Assembly: GCF_013410745.1 (NCBI RefSeq)
Contig: NZ_JACCFY010000001.1
Coordinates: forward strand, 2,170,001 to 2,234,000
From: Nesterenkonia xinjiangensis
GTDB taxonomy: Bacteria; Actinomycetota; Actinomycetes; Actinomycetales; Micrococcaceae
DNA: 64,000 bases
Reading direction: 5' to 3'
Positions 43,984-52,946 of this stretch are shown here, one piece after another. The first letter of the stretch is position 1. Each line of letters opens with the position of its first letter. The notes beneath the pieces were generated by a model. The model was not told the origin of the DNA, ran no database searches, and saw only the letters and a program-made list of their open reading frames with translations. A program made the position numbers and the translations under genes.

Positions 43984-44496
43984 ATGCTCGAAGGACTTCT
44001 TGCCGAAGGCGTGGCCACCGGTGCGGCCCTCATCCTGCTGCTGGTCGGCATGGCCGGTGTCGTGCTCCCGGTGCTGCCCGGCAGTCTGCTGATCATCCTG
44101 ACCCTGCTGACCTGGGCCGTGCTGCTCGGCGGGACCGCGGCGTGGACCGCAGCAGTCGTCGGGATGATGCTGGCAACCTCCGGCTGGGTCGCCTCCACGG
44201 TGCTCACCGGACGGGTGCTGCACCGGGAAGAGATCCCACGGGGGCCGGTCCTCGTGGCGATCCTCGCCGCACTGGTCGGCATGGTGCTGCTCCCGCCGCT
44301 GGGGCTGTTCATCGGCTTCGGAGCCGGACTGTTCGGCGCAGAGTTCGTCCGGCGCGAGCGGGACTGGCAGGCGGCCGGACAGGCGAGCCTGAAGGCCCTG
44401 CGAGCGATGGGGCTGGGCATCCTTCTGGAATTCGGGCTTGCCGGGCTCGCCGTCTCCAGCTTCCTGATCGGCACGCTGGTCCACCTGCTGGCCTGA
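43984..44496 (+). CDS. DUF456 membrane protein
   Basis: 170 residues with glycine-rich helices: GMAGVVLPVLPGSLLIILTLLTWAVLLGG and LVGMVLLPPLGLFIGFGAGLFGAEFVRR, the two hallmark repeats of DUF456. Function unknown. The ATG at 43984 is 6 nt after CAGGCT, a weak leaderless-type promoter; longer frames upstream have no support. Confidence 0.82.
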   Translation: MLEGLLAEGVATGAALILLLVGMAGVVLPVLPGSLLIILTLLTWAVLLGGTAAWTAAVVGMMLATSGWVASTVLTGRVLHREEIPRGPVLVAILAALVGMVLLPPLGLFIGFGAGLFGAEFVRRERDWQAAGQASLKALRAMGLGILLEFGLAGLAVSSFLIGTLVHLLA

Positions 44497-44734
44497 GCTT
44501 CTGGCGTCCCGCCCCAGGCGATGTCTTATCTCGTGATCACAGGCCCGTCAGGGCGCTCACCAGGGATGATGGCAGTGCAGGGATCCCGCTGGGCGGGCGC
44601 CCACGGGGTGTCGGACGGCACAGAAGTGGGCTATCTTGGCACTCTGTACGGAAGCTGAGAGTCGCCTGCACCCGGGGCCGCCCACCAGGAGCGCGTCGGG
44701 TGATCATGCTGAGAAATGTCGGACGGAGGGTGCT

Positions 44735-45598
44735 GTGGAGGCAGAGCGCGGGGGAGTCGGGAACCTCGACGACGCCGGCGAGCCTGAGCTGCATATCTCC
44801 TCGCCCGTGCTGATCCTCGCGGGTCCCTCGCCTGCGGTCTCCGAGCTCACCCAGCGGCTGCGGTCCCTGGACGTGAAGGTCCTCCACGCGCCGAACGGTG
44901 ATACGGCGCGGCTGCTCATCACGGAGGACAAGCCGCAGCTGGTGGTGGTCGATGCGCGGGCCAGTCGCCGCGTTCCCGACTTGGAGAGCGTCGTGCGTGA
45001 GATGCGCCGCCACTTGGAGGACGCCGCCGCACTGGTCTGGTTCGACACCGACGTGGACTTCCCCGCGGTGGCCAAGCTGTGTGAGCCCGTGGACGACCAC
45101 ATGGCCGCCCGCATCGACGTCGAGGAGTCGCTGCGGCGGCTGCACTTTCTCGCCGGGCGCCTTCCGGAGCGCCGGGAGGGTGAACGCCTGGTGGTGGGCG
45201 ATCTGCTGATGGACACCGCCGCGCGCACAGTGCAGCGCGGAGAGAAGGACATCGATCTCTCGGACACCGAGTTCCGGCTGCTGCGCCTGCTCATGCGCCA
45301 TGCGCGCACCGTCCTGCCCAAGACCGAGATCCTGCAGCAGGTCTGGGAGTATGAGTTCGCGGGCCAGGCGAACATCGTCGAGCTCTATATCTCGTACGTC
45401 CGCAAGAAGATCGAGGCGGACATGCCACGGATGATCCACACGGTGCGGGGCGCGGGCTACGTGCTGCGCCCTGCTGAGACGCTCGCCGAGGACGAGACGC
45501 AGGAGCAGGTGCGGACCGATGGCGGCTCCGCCGCTGCGACGCTCGAGGGAGCGCCCGAGTCAGCACCCCAGGTGCCGGGGGACGCGTCGAGAGAGTGA
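44735..45598 (+). CDS. Atypical OmpR/PhoB-type response regulator
   Basis: 287 residues. A receiver-like N-terminus (PVLILAGPSPAVSELTQRL...KPQLVVVDARASRRVPDLESVV) keeps an Asp at the phosphorylation position (VVVDAR). It lacks the conserved acidic pair at the beta1 end (LAGPS) and has Glu instead of the switch Lys (CEPVDDHM). The C-terminal winged helix is intact: VQRGEKDIDLSDTEFRLLRLLMRHARTVLPKTEILQQVWEYEF, then NIVELYISYVRKKIEADMPRMIHTVRGAGYVLRP. A 45-residue acidic tail follows. No kinase is adjacent, so it is an orphan, likely phosphorylation-independent regulator. GTG 44735 follows CGGAGGG. Confidence 0.84.
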   Translation: MEAERGGVGNLDDAGEPELHISSPVLILAGPSPAVSELTQRLRSLDVKVLHAPNGDTARLLITEDKPQLVVVDARASRRVPDLESVVREMRRHLEDAAALVWFDTDVDFPAVAKLCEPVDDHMAARIDVEESLRRLHFLAGRLPERREGERLVVGDLLMDTAARTVQRGEKDIDLSDTEFRLLRLLMRHARTVLPKTEILQQVWEYEFAGQANIVELYISYVRKKIEADMPRMIHTVRGAGYVLRPAETLAEDETQEQVRTDGGSAAATLEGAPESAPQVPGDASRE

Positions 45599-45634
45599 TT
45601 ACCGAGCGGTAGCTTCTGTGGCAGACTGGTCTCC

Positions 45635-46189
45635 ATGTATGTGATCTTCCGCACCCTGATGACCTTATTGCGCGCCCGACGGCGCTCGCCGCTGACCCCC
45701 TGGGAGACCTCCACGATCACCCTGCGGGCGCTGCCCACCGACGTCGACATCGCGATGCACGTCAACAACGGGCAGTACCTCTCGCTGTTCGACCTCGGCC
45801 GGTTCGACCTCATGGCCCGCGCAGGGATCTGGAAACAGATGCGAGGCCGCGGATGGTCCCCCGTGGTCCAGTCCGAGCAGATCACCTTCCGGAGGTCTGT
45901 CACCTTCATGACCCGTTTCGAGATCCACACTCGGATACTGGGGCTGGACGAGAAGAGCATCTACTTCGAGCAGCGTGCCGTCGTCGACGGAGAGATCTAC
46001 GTGCGCGCGCAGATCGCCACACGTCTGGTCTCGGCTCAGGGGCCGGTGAGCAATGAACAGATCCTGGAGATGATCCGGGAGCTGGGGCATGAGGTGCCCG
46101 AGGACCTCTCCGTCGATGAGGAGCTGCGCTGCTGGAGAGAGTCTGCCGCGCTGCCCTCGAGCAGGAAGCCTGCGCCCAACGTGTGGTGA
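45635..46189 (+). CDS. Thioesterase, 4HBT/THEM6-like hotdog fold
   Basis: 184 residues. ITLRALPTDVDIAMHVNNGQYLSLFDLGRFDLMARAG is the catalytic region of the 4HBT_2 family (Asp/Asn and the HVNNGxYL helix). Hydrolyses acyl-CoA or acyl-ACP thioesters. ATG 45635 lies 36 bp after the previous gene. Two more genes follow closely (DoxX) on the same strand. Confidence 0.82.
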   Translation: MYVIFRTLMTLLRARRRSPLTPWETSTITLRALPTDVDIAMHVNNGQYLSLFDLGRFDLMARAGIWKQMRGRGWSPVVQSEQITFRRSVTFMTRFEIHTRILGLDEKSIYFEQRAVVDGEIYVRAQIATRLVSAQGPVSNEQILEMIRELGHEVPEDLSVDEELRCWRESAALPSSRKPAPNVW

Positions 46190-46227
46190 AGCACGCATCA
46201 GTCCTGGCCAGGTGTCAGAGTGGTGTC

Positions 46228-46683
46228 ATGCGGAATGTCTTCAGCGTCGATCTCGGTCTTCTCCTGCTCCGCCTCGCAGCGGGCATCCTTCTGCTGGTCT
46301 CCGGCCTGCGCAAGTCGTCCTGGCTGGGCTTGGACGGTGCGAGCGACTACGTGGCCGGCCTCGCTGTGCCCTTCGCCGAGCACATCGGCACGGCGCTGCC
46401 GTTCGTCGAGATCATCGGGGGTGCTCTGCTGGTCCTGGGCCTGCTGACCCGCCTGGCCGCTGCGGTGATGATGCTGCTCGCTGGGGCCGGAGCATACCTG
46501 CTCCTCGACGCCGGCCCTGTCTTCGTCAACGTGCATGGGTGGAATGAGCCGTTCCTGCTGCTGCTGGGGAACCCGCTGGAGTTCATGATCCTCTATGCGG
46601 TGCTCAGCCTCGCCCTGGTCTTCACCGGGCCGGGCGCCTTCAGCGTCGACGCCCCGGCCTGGCGGTCGATCCGGCGGCGCTGA
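46228..46683 (+). CDS. DoxX-family membrane protein
   Basis: 151 residues, four helices. LGLLLLRLAAGILLLVSGLRKS, PFVEIIGGALLVLGLLTRLAAAVMMLLAGAGAY and the helix-4 region FLLLLGNPLEFMILYAVLSLALVFTGPGAFSVDAP (conserved GPG..SVD) identify the family, linked to quinone-dependent redox and thiol stress. ATG 46228 is preferred to an in-frame GTG at 46183. Confidence 0.88.
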   Translation: MRNVFSVDLGLLLLRLAAGILLLVSGLRKSSWLGLDGASDYVAGLAVPFAEHIGTALPFVEIIGGALLVLGLLTRLAAAVMMLLAGAGAYLLLDAGPVFVNVHGWNEPFLLLLGNPLEFMILYAVLSLALVFTGPGAFSVDAPAWRSIRRR

Positions 46684-46697
46684 TCTGGGCAGGGCGC

Positions 46698-48056
46698 TCA
46701 GCTGCGGGCGCGGCCACGCCGGTGGGCGCCCCATACGGCGAGCGAGCCGATGGCGACCGCGACGGAGCCGATCAGGCCGGCGGCCATCGTGTGCGGCTCC
46801 GCCCCGGTGGCGGCCAGGCCAGCGTCGTGCTCGTCGTCCGAGTCGCTCTCTGCGGAGCTTTCGGCCGACTGTGAGCCGTCAATCTGCTCCTCCGGAGACC
46901 CCGGGACGTGCGGGACCAGCGGCCGAGGGCTCACGGTGCTGTGCAGGTCCTCATCCTCGTCCTCATCGTCATCCGAGGCCTCCGGCTCCGTAGTGTCCGG
47001 GGCGCCGGGGACTGCGGGAGGGCCTGTTCGGGTGGGAGACGACGTCCGCTCGACATCCTGGGTGGACTCGTCTTCAGGCGGTGAGGCAGGGTCCTCGTCC
47101 TGTGCAGGGTCATCCTCCTGGGAGGAAGGGCTGCTGGAGACGTTCGGGTACACGGTCAGCGTCCCGGAGCAGTTGGCGGTCTGACCGTCCTCGGACTCCA
47201 CGGTGACGGTCACGGTGTCCTGCATGATCTCAGTGATCTCCCGATCCAGCACGTACTGGACAGTCAGTCCGTCATAGGAGGAGCTCCCGCCGCGGATGCC
47301 GGTGCTCACCGAGACGATGCGCGCATCCGGGGTGCTCACGGTGACCTCGAAGGAGAGCGCATCGCCCGGGTAGCCCGTCGCCGAGCCGCAGACGGGCTCC
47401 AGAACCGCAGGGTCTTCCGGCGAAGGAGTCGTCCCGTCGCCTGCCCCGTCGTCGCTGCCGCCTCCGTCGTCACCCTCGCCTGTCTCTTCCTCGCCCTCCG
47501 GCGGGATCGTGCCAGGCTCGGTGGGCTCGGGCTCGGGCTCGGGTTCTGGCTCCGGGCTCGGGGAGGAGGTGTCCTGGCCGTCTTCGCTGCCGTCGTCGCT
47601 TCCGGCATCGTCGCCGGACTCGTCACCATCGGTCGGTGGATCCGTCTCGTCGTCTTCGGCGGGGGAGTCCTCGTCGGAGTCCTCGCCGTCCTCCCCCGAG
47701 GTCTGCTCATCGGAGGGGGTGGGAGAGGGGCTCTCGGTGCCGGACTGCTCTTCGCGCTGTCCATCCAGCCGGTCGTCGTCCTCGGAGTCCTCCTCCTCGG
47801 AGTCCTCGTCTGCGGAGTCGTCGTCGGAGCTGGTGGAGTCGGTGCCGTCCTCAGCGTCGCCCTGCTGGTCCTCAGGCTCGTCTTCCTGAGTGCTCGACCC
47901 CACCTGCGCGGACTCGGCGGTCGGCTCAGCCTCGGCGTCCTGGGTGGTCGCTGAGGCGGGCGCCGTGCCGCAGAGCAGCAGGCCGCCGGCAAGCGCGGTC
48001 CCGCAGAGTGCGGGCGTCAGGCGCGGGTGTCGCCTGACATCGGAAGCGTGGCTCAC
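46698..48056 (-). CDS. LAXTG-anchored acidic surface protein
   Basis: 452 residues. GTG start after AAAGGTGG; Sec signal peptide ALCGTALAGGLLLCGTAPASA. Residues 35-220 are low complexity Asp/Glu/Ser/Pro with a (EP)n run. A folded region of about 90 residues (VCGSATGYPGDALSFEVTV...GQTANCSGTLTVYP, two Cys) suggests a beta-sandwich adhesin-like domain. A second acidic linker leads to the sorting signal LAATG, then a hydrophobic helix and the tail HRRGRARS. LAXTG is the substrate of class E sortases in high-GC actinobacteria. The sortase is not in the window. Confidence 0.85.
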   Translation of the reverse strand: MSHASDVRRHPRLTPALCGTALAGGLLLCGTAPASATTQDAEAEPTAESAQVGSSTQEDEPEDQQGDAEDGTDSTSSDDDSADEDSEEEDSEDDDRLDGQREEQSGTESPSPTPSDEQTSGEDGEDSDEDSPAEDDETDPPTDGDESGDDAGSDDGSEDGQDTSSPSPEPEPEPEPEPTEPGTIPPEGEEETGEGDDGGGSDDGAGDGTTPSPEDPAVLEPVCGSATGYPGDALSFEVTVSTPDARIVSVSTGIRGGSSSYDGLTVQYVLDREITEIMQDTVTVTVESEDGQTANCSGTLTVYPNVSSSPSSQEDDPAQDEDPASPPEDESTQDVERTSSPTRTGPPAVPGAPDTTEPEASDDDEDEDEDLHSTVSPRPLVPHVPGSPEEQIDGSQSAESSAESDSDDEHDAGLAATGAEPHTMAAGLIGSVAVAIGSLAVWGAHRRGRARS

Positions 48057-48325
48057 GCCTGACCACCTTTCACCCCAGTGCAGATCATTTCAGAATTCAC
48101 AGTGTACGCATGATCGGCGAGGTTTCATAACGATTTGGTCACTGCGCGCGCTGCAGGTCTCTGACCTGGGGAAACCTTCAGCTGAGCCTGAATTCACTCC
48201 TCCAGGACCAGCTGAACCACGGGTGGAGAACCCGGGAACAGGGCGGGTCGAGGTGAAAGGTCACGGTGGCCGTGATCCGATGCGTGACCTTCGTGGCGGT
48301 TGCGCCTCGGACGTCGACTGACGGG

Positions 48326-49330
48326 TCAGGCCACCCGGGCCTCCGGCGACTTCGTCAGCGCGGGGTCGTCCTGGGCCAGGTGGCCGACGACCGAGTCGAT
48401 CGCCTCCAGGGTGGCCCCGTCGAGAGTGACTCCGGCGGCCGCCACATTGGAGGCGATCTGCTCCGGGCGAGAGGCGCCCACCAGGGCGGTCGCCACGTTC
48501 GGGTTCTGCAGCACCCAGGCGATCGAGAGCTGCGCGAGGGTCAGCTCCAGCTCCTCGGCGATGGGCTTGAGCTTCTGCACCGCCTGGAGGATCTCATCGT
48601 CGAGGTATCGCTGGATGAACTGCGCGCCGCCCTGCTCATCGGTGGCTCGGGAGCCCTCGGGCAGGGGCTGGCCCGGCACGTACTTGCCGGTGAGGACCCC
48701 TTGGGCGATCGGCGACCAGACGATCTGCGAGATGCCGAGCTCCTCGGAGGCCGGGATGACCTCCGGCTCGATCACCCGCCACAGCATGTTGTACTGCGGC
48801 TGGTTCGAGATCAGCTGGAATCCGAGCTCCTTGGCCAGGGCGTGGCCTGCACGCAGCTGCTCGGCGTTCCACTCGCTGACGCCGATGTAGAGCGCCTTGC
48901 CCTGGCGGACGATGTCGGCGAAAGCCTGCATCGTCTCCTCCAGCGGAGTCTCGACGTCGAACCGGTGCGCCTGGTAGAGGTCCACGTAGTCAGTGCCGAG
49001 GCGGCGCAGCGAGCCGTCGATGGACTCCATGATGTGCTTGCGGGAGAGGCCGGTGTCGTTATGCCCCTTCGGCCCGGTGGGGAAGTACACCTTGGTGAAG
49101 ATCTCCAGCGATTCCCGACGCTGACCGGCCACGGCGTCACCCAGCACCTGCTCGGCTACGGTGTTCGCGTAGACGTCAGCAGTGTCGAAGGTGGTGATGC
49201 CGGCGTCGAGCGCGGCGTGCACGCACCGGGTGGCGGTGTCGTTCTCCACCTGCGACCCGTGCGTGATCCAGTTGCCGTAGGTGATCTCCGAGATCTTGAG
49301 GCCGCTGTGGCCGAGGTACCTGAACTCCAT
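48326..49330 (-). CDS. Aldo/keto reductase (Kv-beta/YghZ-like)
   Basis: 334 residues. MEFRYLGHSGLKISEITYGNW, TFDTADVYANTVAEQVLG (Asp, Tyr), FTKVYF (Lys) and the KHIMESIDGSLRRLGTDYVDLYQAHRFD segment (His) give the AKR catalytic set, with NADPH-binding VGASRPEQIASNVAA at the C-terminus. Reduces carbonyls; substrate unknown. Start ATG 49330 lies 7 nt after TAGTGT (49343-49338), a leaderless-type arrangement. Confidence 0.9.
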   Translation of the reverse strand: MEFRYLGHSGLKISEITYGNWITHGSQVENDTATRCVHAALDAGITTFDTADVYANTVAEQVLGDAVAGQRRESLEIFTKVYFPTGPKGHNDTGLSRKHIMESIDGSLRRLGTDYVDLYQAHRFDVETPLEETMQAFADIVRQGKALYIGVSEWNAEQLRAGHALAKELGFQLISNQPQYNMLWRVIEPEVIPASEELGISQIVWSPIAQGVLTGKYVPGQPLPEGSRATDEQGGAQFIQRYLDDEILQAVQKLKPIAEELELTLAQLSIAWVLQNPNVATALVGASRPEQIASNVAAAGVTLDGATLEAIDSVVGHLAQDDPALTKSPEARVA

Positions 49331-49551
49331 GCTGCACACACTATCGATACGGTGCGCCGCTGAACAGGGAATCGCAGGTCCCATGACGAGTCGCCTCGAG
49401 CATCGTGTGATGCGCGCTGAGTGCATCGGCGCTGGTGAGGCCTGCCTTTCCTGCGTGGTCACGGGAGGTGGCGCTGGCTAGAGTGGCGCGCAGGGGCGCC
49501 GTCGTCCGACCGTGCCCGCCCTGGACAAGAGGCAAGGAGAGTGTTCTCGCA

Positions 49552-50073
49552 ATGGCAAAGCTCACCGGCACGCTGGAAGAGGCCTTCAATGAGCAGGTCA
49601 CCCTCGAGCTGGAGGCCTCGTTGGTCTACCGGCAGCTCGGGATCGAGATGGACATGCTCGACCTGCCCGGATTGGCCTCCTGGTTCCGCGCGCAGGCCGA
49701 CGAGGAGGTCGTGCACGCGAACAAGTTCATCGACCACATGACCGACCGCGGCGCCCATCCCCGCATCCGGGCGGTGCCCGCCGTCGCGGCCCAGGCCGAG
49801 ACTGTGCTGGAGGCCTTCGAGGCGTCCCTCGCCCACGAGGAGAAGGTCTCGGAGTCGATCCGCAACCTGTATCGCCTGGCGCAGCAGGAAGGGGACATCG
49901 ACGCTCTGCCCCTGCTCAGCTGGTTCATCGACGAGCAGCTGGAGGAGGAGGCGACGGTCTCCGAGCTCATCGGCAAGATCCGGCTCATCGGCGACGACGG
50001 GCCCGGCCTGCTGAAGCTGGACGATCGGCTGGGCGTCCGGCAGTCCAACGGCACTGAGGCCGCCGCCCAGTAG
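49552..50073 (+). CDS. Bacterial non-haem ferritin
   Basis: 173 residues, Ftn family. Ferroxidase ligands fit FNEQVTLELEASLVYRQ (Glu19), ADEEVVHANKFIDHM (Glu52, His55) and EEKVSESIRNLYRLA plus SWFIDEQLEEEATVSELI (Glu in EQLEEE), as in FtnA/BfrB. It stores iron as a 24-mer in the cytoplasm. ATG 49552 is preceded by AAGGAGAG 13 nt upstream. No clear iron box was found in the short upstream region. Confidence 0.92.
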   Translation: MAKLTGTLEEAFNEQVTLELEASLVYRQLGIEMDMLDLPGLASWFRAQADEEVVHANKFIDHMTDRGAHPRIRAVPAVAAQAETVLEAFEASLAHEEKVSESIRNLYRLAQQEGDIDALPLLSWFIDEQLEEEATVSELIGKIRLIGDDGPGLLKLDDRLGVRQSNGTEAAAQ

Positions 50074-50195
50074 GGCTGGGCCGGTCCGTCGAGGGTGGGG
50101 ATCTGCTGCTGCCGGCTCGCGTGACCACGAGGCAGGAAGCAGGTCCCCCTCGTCATGCGCGGGGCGGGCGCCCGGGCTCCTGATCGGCCGCCCGC

Positions 50196-50945
50196 TCAGC
50201 CCGCTTCTGAGGAGCGCCGGTTGAGCTTCTGCTCGAGTCCGTCCAGGAGGAGATTGAGCCCGAAGGCGAAGCTGTCCTCCCAGCTGCCGCTGAAGGTGTC
50301 CTCGGAGAGCGCGGCCATAGAGGGGAAGCGGCCGGAGGCCATGACCTCCTCCAGGATCGGAAGCTGGTGGTTCCAGAACTCCTCGTCGGTCATGCCGGTC
50401 TCTGCGGGGGCGTTCTGCCACAGGATCTCCTGGCGGACGGTCCCCACGGCATAGGAGTCCAGCGCCGTGATGATGCTCATCTTCTCCTGATCGGTCATCG
50501 GGAGGTCTTTCAGCCCTGTCATGAGCAGCTCCATGTCGGCCAGGCTGTTCGGGCCCAGCACGGGGCGGGTCCAGTTCACCTGCAGCAGCCAGGGATGGTC
50601 CAGGTAGAGCCGGCGTCCTCCCCAGCCTGCAGCCTCCAGGCATGCACGCCACCCGGCCTCCACTGAGGCCTTCCGGGCATCATTCGGCCCGCTGACGGCG
50701 TCGAGCATCAGGTTCAGCAGCTCGGTCTTGGACGGCACGTAGCGGTAGAGGGACATCGCCCCCACGTCGAGCCTGTCGGCGAGCTTGCGCATGGACAGGG
50801 AGTCGAGCCCCTCGGCGTCGGCCAGCTCGACCCCGGCGGCCACGATCCTCTCCAGGGTGAGTTTGGGCTTCGGCCCCTTCTTCGCCGGGGGGAGGCCGTC
50901 CCACAGCAGCTGCAGGGACTTTGCCAACGGGTTCGGATCGTTCAT
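50196..50945 (-). CDS. TetR-family repressor of the second drug exporter
   Basis: 249 residues. HTH LTLERIVAAGVELADAEGLDSLSMRKLADRLDVGAMSLYRYVPSKTELLNLMLDAV, then a TetR_C_1-like domain (GWRACLEAAGWGGRRLYLDHPWLLQVNW). Start ATG 50945 has GGAAGG 4 nt upstream. Divergent from the ATPase gene; same design as the regulator at 19.9 kb, clearly paralogous. Likely controls the cassette through the operators in between. Confidence 0.9.
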   Translation of the reverse strand: MNDPNPLAKSLQLLWDGLPPAKKGPKPKLTLERIVAAGVELADAEGLDSLSMRKLADRLDVGAMSLYRYVPSKTELLNLMLDAVSGPNDARKASVEAGWRACLEAAGWGGRRLYLDHPWLLQVNWTRPVLGPNSLADMELLMTGLKDLPMTDQEKMSIITALDSYAVGTVRQEILWQNAPAETGMTDEEFWNHQLPILEEVMASGRFPSMAALSEDTFSGSWEDSFAFGLNLLLDGLEQKLNRRSSEAG

Positions 50946-50976
50946 CGTGCCTTCCGGGACGCCATGCTTGCTTATT

Positions 50977-51030
50977 GCGTTCACTGTACGCTACCTTAGC
51001 TGCGTTCGAAGTACTCAGAACACTGTACGC
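50977..51030. promoter_or_regulatory. Putative TetR operators, CACTGTACGC repeats
   Basis: CACTGTACGC occurs at 50982-50991 and 51021-51030, 39 bp apart. The first sits in the imperfect palindrome GCGTTCACTGTACGC (50977-50991), the second in a weaker one (GAACACTGTAC). Both lie between the divergent repressor and exporter genes, where an autoregulating TetR protein would bind. Confidence 0.58.
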
Positions 51031-51063
51031 AGATCATCGCATGGAAGAAGGAGGTGGTGTTCC

Positions 51064-52032
51064 ATGGTTCCACCAGACCTCGCGGTGGAGGCCCTCGGCC
51101 TCACCAAGAGATACAAGGGGAAGGCGGCGCTCGAGGGTGTCGACCTGGCCGTGCCGCGAGGCACGGTGCACGGACTGCTCGGACCCAACGGGGCGGGCAA
51201 GACGACGGCGGTCCGCATCCTCGCCACGCTGACGGACCCTGATGCCGGCCAGGCCCGTGTGGCCGGCTACGACGTCGCCGCCCAGCCGCGCGAGGTGCGT
51301 CGCAGCATCGGACTGACGGGTCAGCAGACCGCGGTCGACGACCTGATGACCGCGCGGCAGAACCTGACGATGTTCGGCAGGCTCTTCCGACTCAGCAAGG
51401 CGGACGCCCAGCGGCGTGCCGACGAGCTCCTGGAGGTCTTCGGGCTGACCGGTTCGGCCGATCGCTCCCCGAAGAAGTTCTCGGGCGGCATGCGCCGTCG
51501 ACTGGACCTTGCCGCGTCGATGATCCTGGCTCCGCAGGTGATGTTCCTGGATGAGCCGACCACCGGTCTGGACCCGGCGGGGCGTCGGGAGGTGTGGGAG
51601 TCCGTGCGGAACCTGACCATCCAGGGGACGACGGTGTTGCTGACCACCCACTACCTGGACGAGGCGGACAAGCTCTGTGACCGGATCAGCGTGATCGATC
51701 AGGGGCGGAACTTCATCGAGGACACCCCGTCCGGGCTCAAGCGGCGGATCGGCGACGAGCGGCTGGAGGTCGTCGCCGCCGAGCCGGGCGACCTGGTCCG
51801 TCTGCAGGAGCTGATCACCCGTGTGGTCGACGTCGAGCCTTCTGCTGACGAGGCCGAAGGCAGTCTCAGCGTGTCCGTGCCGGACGGCGTCGCCGCACTG
51901 ACCGCCGTGGCCGCGGAGATCAGGACGCTGGGGATCGACGTCGCCGACATCGGCCTGCGTCGTCCGACCCTCGACGAAGCCTTCCTGCACCTGACCTCCG
52001 ATGCAGGCCCGACACGCCAGGAGGCGCGATGA
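51064..52032 (+). CDS. ABC transporter ATP-binding protein, DrrA-type
   Basis: 322 residues. Walker A GPNGAGKTTAVRIL, Q-loop TGQQTAVDDLMTA, signature FSGGMRRRLDLAASM, Walker B VMFLDEPTTGLDP, H-loop TTHYLDEADKLCDR (His intact) and the DrrA C-terminal module ending RRPTLDEAFLHLT. ATG 51064 follows AAGGAGG. Overlaps the permease by 4 nt. Same family as the ATPase at 20.7 kb, but not a recent duplication judging by divergence. Confidence 0.94.
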   Translation: MVPPDLAVEALGLTKRYKGKAALEGVDLAVPRGTVHGLLGPNGAGKTTAVRILATLTDPDAGQARVAGYDVAAQPREVRRSIGLTGQQTAVDDLMTARQNLTMFGRLFRLSKADAQRRADELLEVFGLTGSADRSPKKFSGGMRRRLDLAASMILAPQVMFLDEPTTGLDPAGRREVWESVRNLTIQGTTVLLTTHYLDEADKLCDRISVIDQGRNFIEDTPSGLKRRIGDERLEVVAAEPGDLVRLQELITRVVDVEPSADEAEGSLSVSVPDGVAALTAVAAEIRTLGIDVADIGLRRPTLDEAFLHLTSDAGPTRQEAR

Positions 52033-52925
52033 CCACCAGGACACAGAGCACGAGCACACAGGCAGCCAGCGCACCCACCACCACGGCACAGACTGCCGCG
52101 CCGCAGACCCTCAGCCCTGAGGGGCCGCTCTGGGCGGCCCGCGACTGCTGGACGATCGTGCTCCAGGAGTTCACCCACCTGGTGCGCCAGCCCAGCACTT
52201 TCGCCTGGCAGATCGGCTTCCCGGTGGTGATGGTGCTGATGTTCGTCTACGTCTTCGGCTCCGCCATGGACGTGACCGGTCAGGGCGCGGGGGAGGGCTA
52301 TGTGGACTTCGCCATGCCGGGGATGTTCGCCATGACCATGGCCTTCGGGTTCATGGACACCGCCTATGCGGTGACCCACAACAAGGAGAAGGGATTCATG
52401 GACCGTTTCCGGTCCATGCCGATGTCCTCCTCCGCCCCGGTCACCGGACGGGCGGTCTCCGATGTGATCCGTGCGGCCGTGGACCTGGCCGTCATCGCCG
52501 GTGTCGCCCTGCTGATCGGTTGGCGTTCGGGCGGTAGCCTGGGCGCCACCCTTGCGGCGTTCGCGCTGCTGCTCTGGCTGCGGCTGGCACTGATCTTCGT
52601 GGGCATCTTTCTGGGGCTGTGCATCAAGAACACCGAGACGGCGGGGATGCTGTTCGCCGTCGCGTTCCCGTTGGGGTTCATCTCCTCGGTGTTCGCCCCG
52701 CCGGAGATGATGCCCGGCTGGCTCGGTGCGATAGCCGCGTGGAATCCCGTGTCCTCGACGGCGGCGGCGATCCGTGAGCTCTTCGAGACTCCGGGTATGG
52801 GGAATCTGGAGCCCGCCTTCTGGATCGACGGCCATGCGCTGGCCGGCGCGCTGATCTGGCCGGCAGTGATCATGCTGATCTTCCTGCCGCTGGCCGTGCG
52901 TCAGTTCAAGAACCTGAGTCGCTGA
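52029..52925 (+). CDS. ABC-2 type permease (drug efflux)
   Basis: 298 residues with a Thr/Ala-rich N-terminal tail, then six helices. WQIGFPVVMVLMFVYVFGSAMDV, ...VTHNKEKGFMDRFRSMPMSSSAPVTGRAVSD and the C-terminal FPLGFISSVFAPPEMMPGWLGAIAAWNPVSSTAAAIRELF are DrrB-like. Works with the ATPase whose stop it overlaps (ATGA). Likely exports amphipathic drugs. Confidence 0.92.
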   Translation: MTTRTQSTSTQAASAPTTTAQTAAPQTLSPEGPLWAARDCWTIVLQEFTHLVRQPSTFAWQIGFPVVMVLMFVYVFGSAMDVTGQGAGEGYVDFAMPGMFAMTMAFGFMDTAYAVTHNKEKGFMDRFRSMPMSSSAPVTGRAVSDVIRAAVDLAVIAGVALLIGWRSGGSLGATLAAFALLLWLRLALIFVGIFLGLCIKNTETAGMLFAVAFPLGFISSVFAPPEMMPGWLGAIAAWNPVSSTAAAIRELFETPGMGNLEPAFWIDGHALAGALIWPAVIMLIFLPLAVRQFKNLSR

Positions 52926-52946
52926 GCACGGCACCGCGTGGACGGG

